From positions 1-64,000 of the forward strand of contig NZ_RDBO01000020.1 in assembly GCF_008120935.1 (NCBI RefSeq): a stretch of 64,000 nt of DNA, read 5' to 3'. The DNA comes from Streptomyces sp. sk2.1. GTDB taxonomy: Bacteria; Actinomycetota; Actinomycetes; Streptomycetales; Streptomycetaceae. Shown here in pieces: positions 62,685 to 64,000 of this stretch. The notes beneath the pieces are model-generated. The model made no database searches. It saw only the letters and a list, made by a program, of their open reading frames with translations, and was not told where the DNA came from. Position 1 is the stretch's first letter. Every line of letters begins with the position of its first letter. The position numbers and the translations under genes are program-made.

Positions 62685-62908
62685 GCCGGGGCCGGGTGCC
62701 CGAGCCGGGAGCCCTGAGCCGGGAGCCGGGGGCCGGGCCGTGGCCCGGGCGGGGTCCGCACCGGCCGGGCCGGGGCCGGGCAGGCTCCCGACCTGCGGCC
62801 CGGCCGAGAGGTCCCCGCGATCCGGCATTACCATGGCGCTGATCATTTCGGCGGAAGCGCCACGCCCATCGGGGCGGTGGGCTCCGTATCTACCCCCAGG
62901 GAGCGACC
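62685..62908. repeat. Low-complexity intergenic stretch
   Basis: From about 62684 to 62735 the phrase GAGCCGGG is repeated four to five times with small changes. The rest carries no gene; the promoter of the permease must lie here. Confidence 0.55.
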
Positions 62909-64000
62909 ATGGACCTCGGCGTGCGCTGGACTCTGCACGGCGACGGGAAGACCCCCGCGCCGGGGGCCGTGGTCCGTCCGGACGAACGGCTCTCCTGGCC
63001 CCGTACGTTCGGCCTCGGCGCCCAGCACGTAGTCGCGATGTTCGGCGCCTCGTTCGTCGCGCCGGTGCTGATGGGGCTGGACCCCAACCTGGCGATCATG
63101 ATGTCGGGTGTCGCCACGGCCATCTTCCTGCTGGCCACCCGCGGTCGGGTGCCCAGCTACCTCGGCTGCTCGCTCTCCTTCGTCGGGGTCGCGGCGACGA
63201 TCCGGGCGAGCGGCGGCAGCAGCGCCGTGGTCACCGGCGCGGTGTTCGTCGTCGGTGTGGTGCTCTTCCTCGCCGGTCTCGCGGTGCAGCGCTTCGGTGC
63301 CCGGATCATCCACGCGGCCATGCCGCCGGTGGTCACCGGTGCCGTCGTCATGCTGATCGGCTTCAACCTGGCGCCGGTGACCGCCTCGACGTACTGGCCG
63401 CAGGACCAGTGGACGGCGCTGCTGGTCATGCTGTTCACCGGTTTGGCCGTAGTGTGCCTGCGCGGATTCTTCTCGCGCATCGCGATCTTCCTGGGCCTGG
63501 TCTTCGGATACGTCCTGTCCTGGGTCCTCGACCAGGTCTTCGGCAAGATCCACTCCCCGGCGGGCGGCGCGGAGGCCGTGGACCACTGGCGGCTCGACCT
63601 GTCGGGCGTCTCCAAGGCCGACTGGATCGGGCTGCCGTCCTTCCACGCGCCGAGCTTCGAGTGGTCGGCGATCCTGGTCGCGCTGCCGGTGGTCATCGCG
63701 CTGATCGCCGAGAACGCCGGGCACGTGAAGGCCGTGGGCGAGATGACCGGCTCCTCGCTGGACGACAAGCTGGGCACCGCGATCGCCGCCGACGGCGCCG
63801 CGTCGATGCTGTCGACCGCGGTGGGCGGCCCGCCGAACACCACGTACTCGGAGAACATCGGCGTCATGGCCGCGACCCGGGTCTACTCCACCGCCGCGTA
63901 CTGGGCCGCCGCCTGCTTCGCCCTGCTCTTCGGCCTCTGCCCCAAGTTCGGCGCGGTCGTCGCCGCGGTCCCCGGCGGGGTGCTCGGCGGCATCACCGTC
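62909..64000 (+). CDS. Uracil-xanthine permease (NCS2 family), cut by window end
   Basis: From ATG 62909 (AGGGAG 5 bp upstream) the frame stays open to the window end, giving 364 residues of a nucleobase/cation symporter-2 protein. FGLGAQHVVAMFGASFVAPVLMGLDPNLAI at the N-terminus and VALPVVIALIAENAGHVKAVG plus GGPPNTTYSENIGVMAATRVYS near the end match the substrate-binding motif region (ENxGxxxxT/VxG and NxxTYSEN). It would import uracil or xanthine. The C-terminus is outside the window. Confidence 0.92.
   Translation, partial: MDLGVRWTLHGDGKTPAPGAVVRPDERLSWPRTFGLGAQHVVAMFGASFVAPVLMGLDPNLAIMMSGVATAIFLLATRGRVPSYLGCSLSFVGVAATIRASGGSSAVVTGAVFVVGVVLFLAGLAVQRFGARIIHAAMPPVVTGAVVMLIGFNLAPVTASTYWPQDQWTALLVMLFTGLAVVCLRGFFSRIAIFLGLVFGYVLSWVLDQVFGKIHSPAGGAEAVDHWRLDLSGVSKADWIGLPSFHAPSFEWSAILVALPVVIALIAENAGHVKAVGEMTGSSLDDKLGTAIAADGAASMLSTAVGGPPNTTYSENIGVMAATRVYSTAAYWAAACFALLFGLCPKFGAVVAAVPGGVLGGITV

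Overview
The window is a high-GC actinobacterial chromosome segment, almost certainly Streptomyces. Third codon positions are mostly G/C, GTG and TTG starts are common, and long spurious ORFs lie antisense to real genes. It carries Streptomyces hallmarks: a cvnABCD conservon, the sporulation pair smeA-sffA, rbpA with a SigR-type promoter, two GH18 chitinase genes with DasR-like promoter elements, and a rib-his operon under an FMN riboswitch. The gene order from smeA through the second chitinase resembles, from memory, the S. coelicolor SCO1415-SCO1444 interval, so most of it looks like conserved chromosome. I see no tRNA, rRNA, IS element, prophage or CRISPR array.

Layout. 1-7.2 kb: a NUDIX hydrolase (cut by the window edge), a secreted D-Ala-D-Ala dipeptidase, an Mpo1-like protein, the cvnA-B-C-D signalling conservon and a small membrane protein. 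7.3-14.9 kb: a three-gene cassette with a MukB/JetC-like SMC ATPase (1572 aa) and two upstream partners. It has the order of a Wadjet/Mks condensin but no JetD/MksG nuclease, and the SMC Walker B reads DN instead of DE. 15-21.1 kb: 5-oxoprolinase, a 33-bp minisatellite, a repeat-type regulator-like protein and an ankyrin protein. 21.4-30.1 kb: smeA-sffA, a divergent MocR/YczE pair, glycerophosphodiester phosphodiesterase, an MFS protein, rbpA, an FxsA-family protein and polyprenol-phosphate mannosyltransferase.

30.6-45.7 kb: amidohydrolase with an Lrp regulator, acyl-CoA dehydrogenase, chitinase (chiD-like), a 53-aa membrane peptide, a DHA2 efflux pump behind two CsoR-type palindromes, a two-domain VOC protein, a zinc-ribbon protein, a secreted FN3 protein, a tiny membrane protein, a secreted C39-like peptidase and a nucleoside-kinase-like protein. 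45.8-51.2 kb: a probable 6C-type small RNA, an EccA/CbxX-like AAA+ protein, two CNNM/CorC-type membrane proteins and a bPH-domain protein whose 5' end looks frameshifted. 51.3-57 kb: ribD-ribE-ribM-ribAB-ribH-hisE-hisG, all leftward behind the riboswitch. 57.2-64 kb: a second multidomain chitinase, a SnoaL-like protein that lost its stop, a divergent ROK/MFS pair and a partial NCS2 permease.

Several genes appear to work together. The chitinases share a promoter architecture suited to control by amino-sugar availability. The riboflavin operon combines synthesis and transport under FMN feedback, with two histidine genes at its tail. SmeA and SffA act at sporulation septa. The SMC cassette is the strongest candidate for an incompletely described system. 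Four unrelated short tandem-repeat tracts sit in intergenic gaps, which suggests recurrent local slippage.
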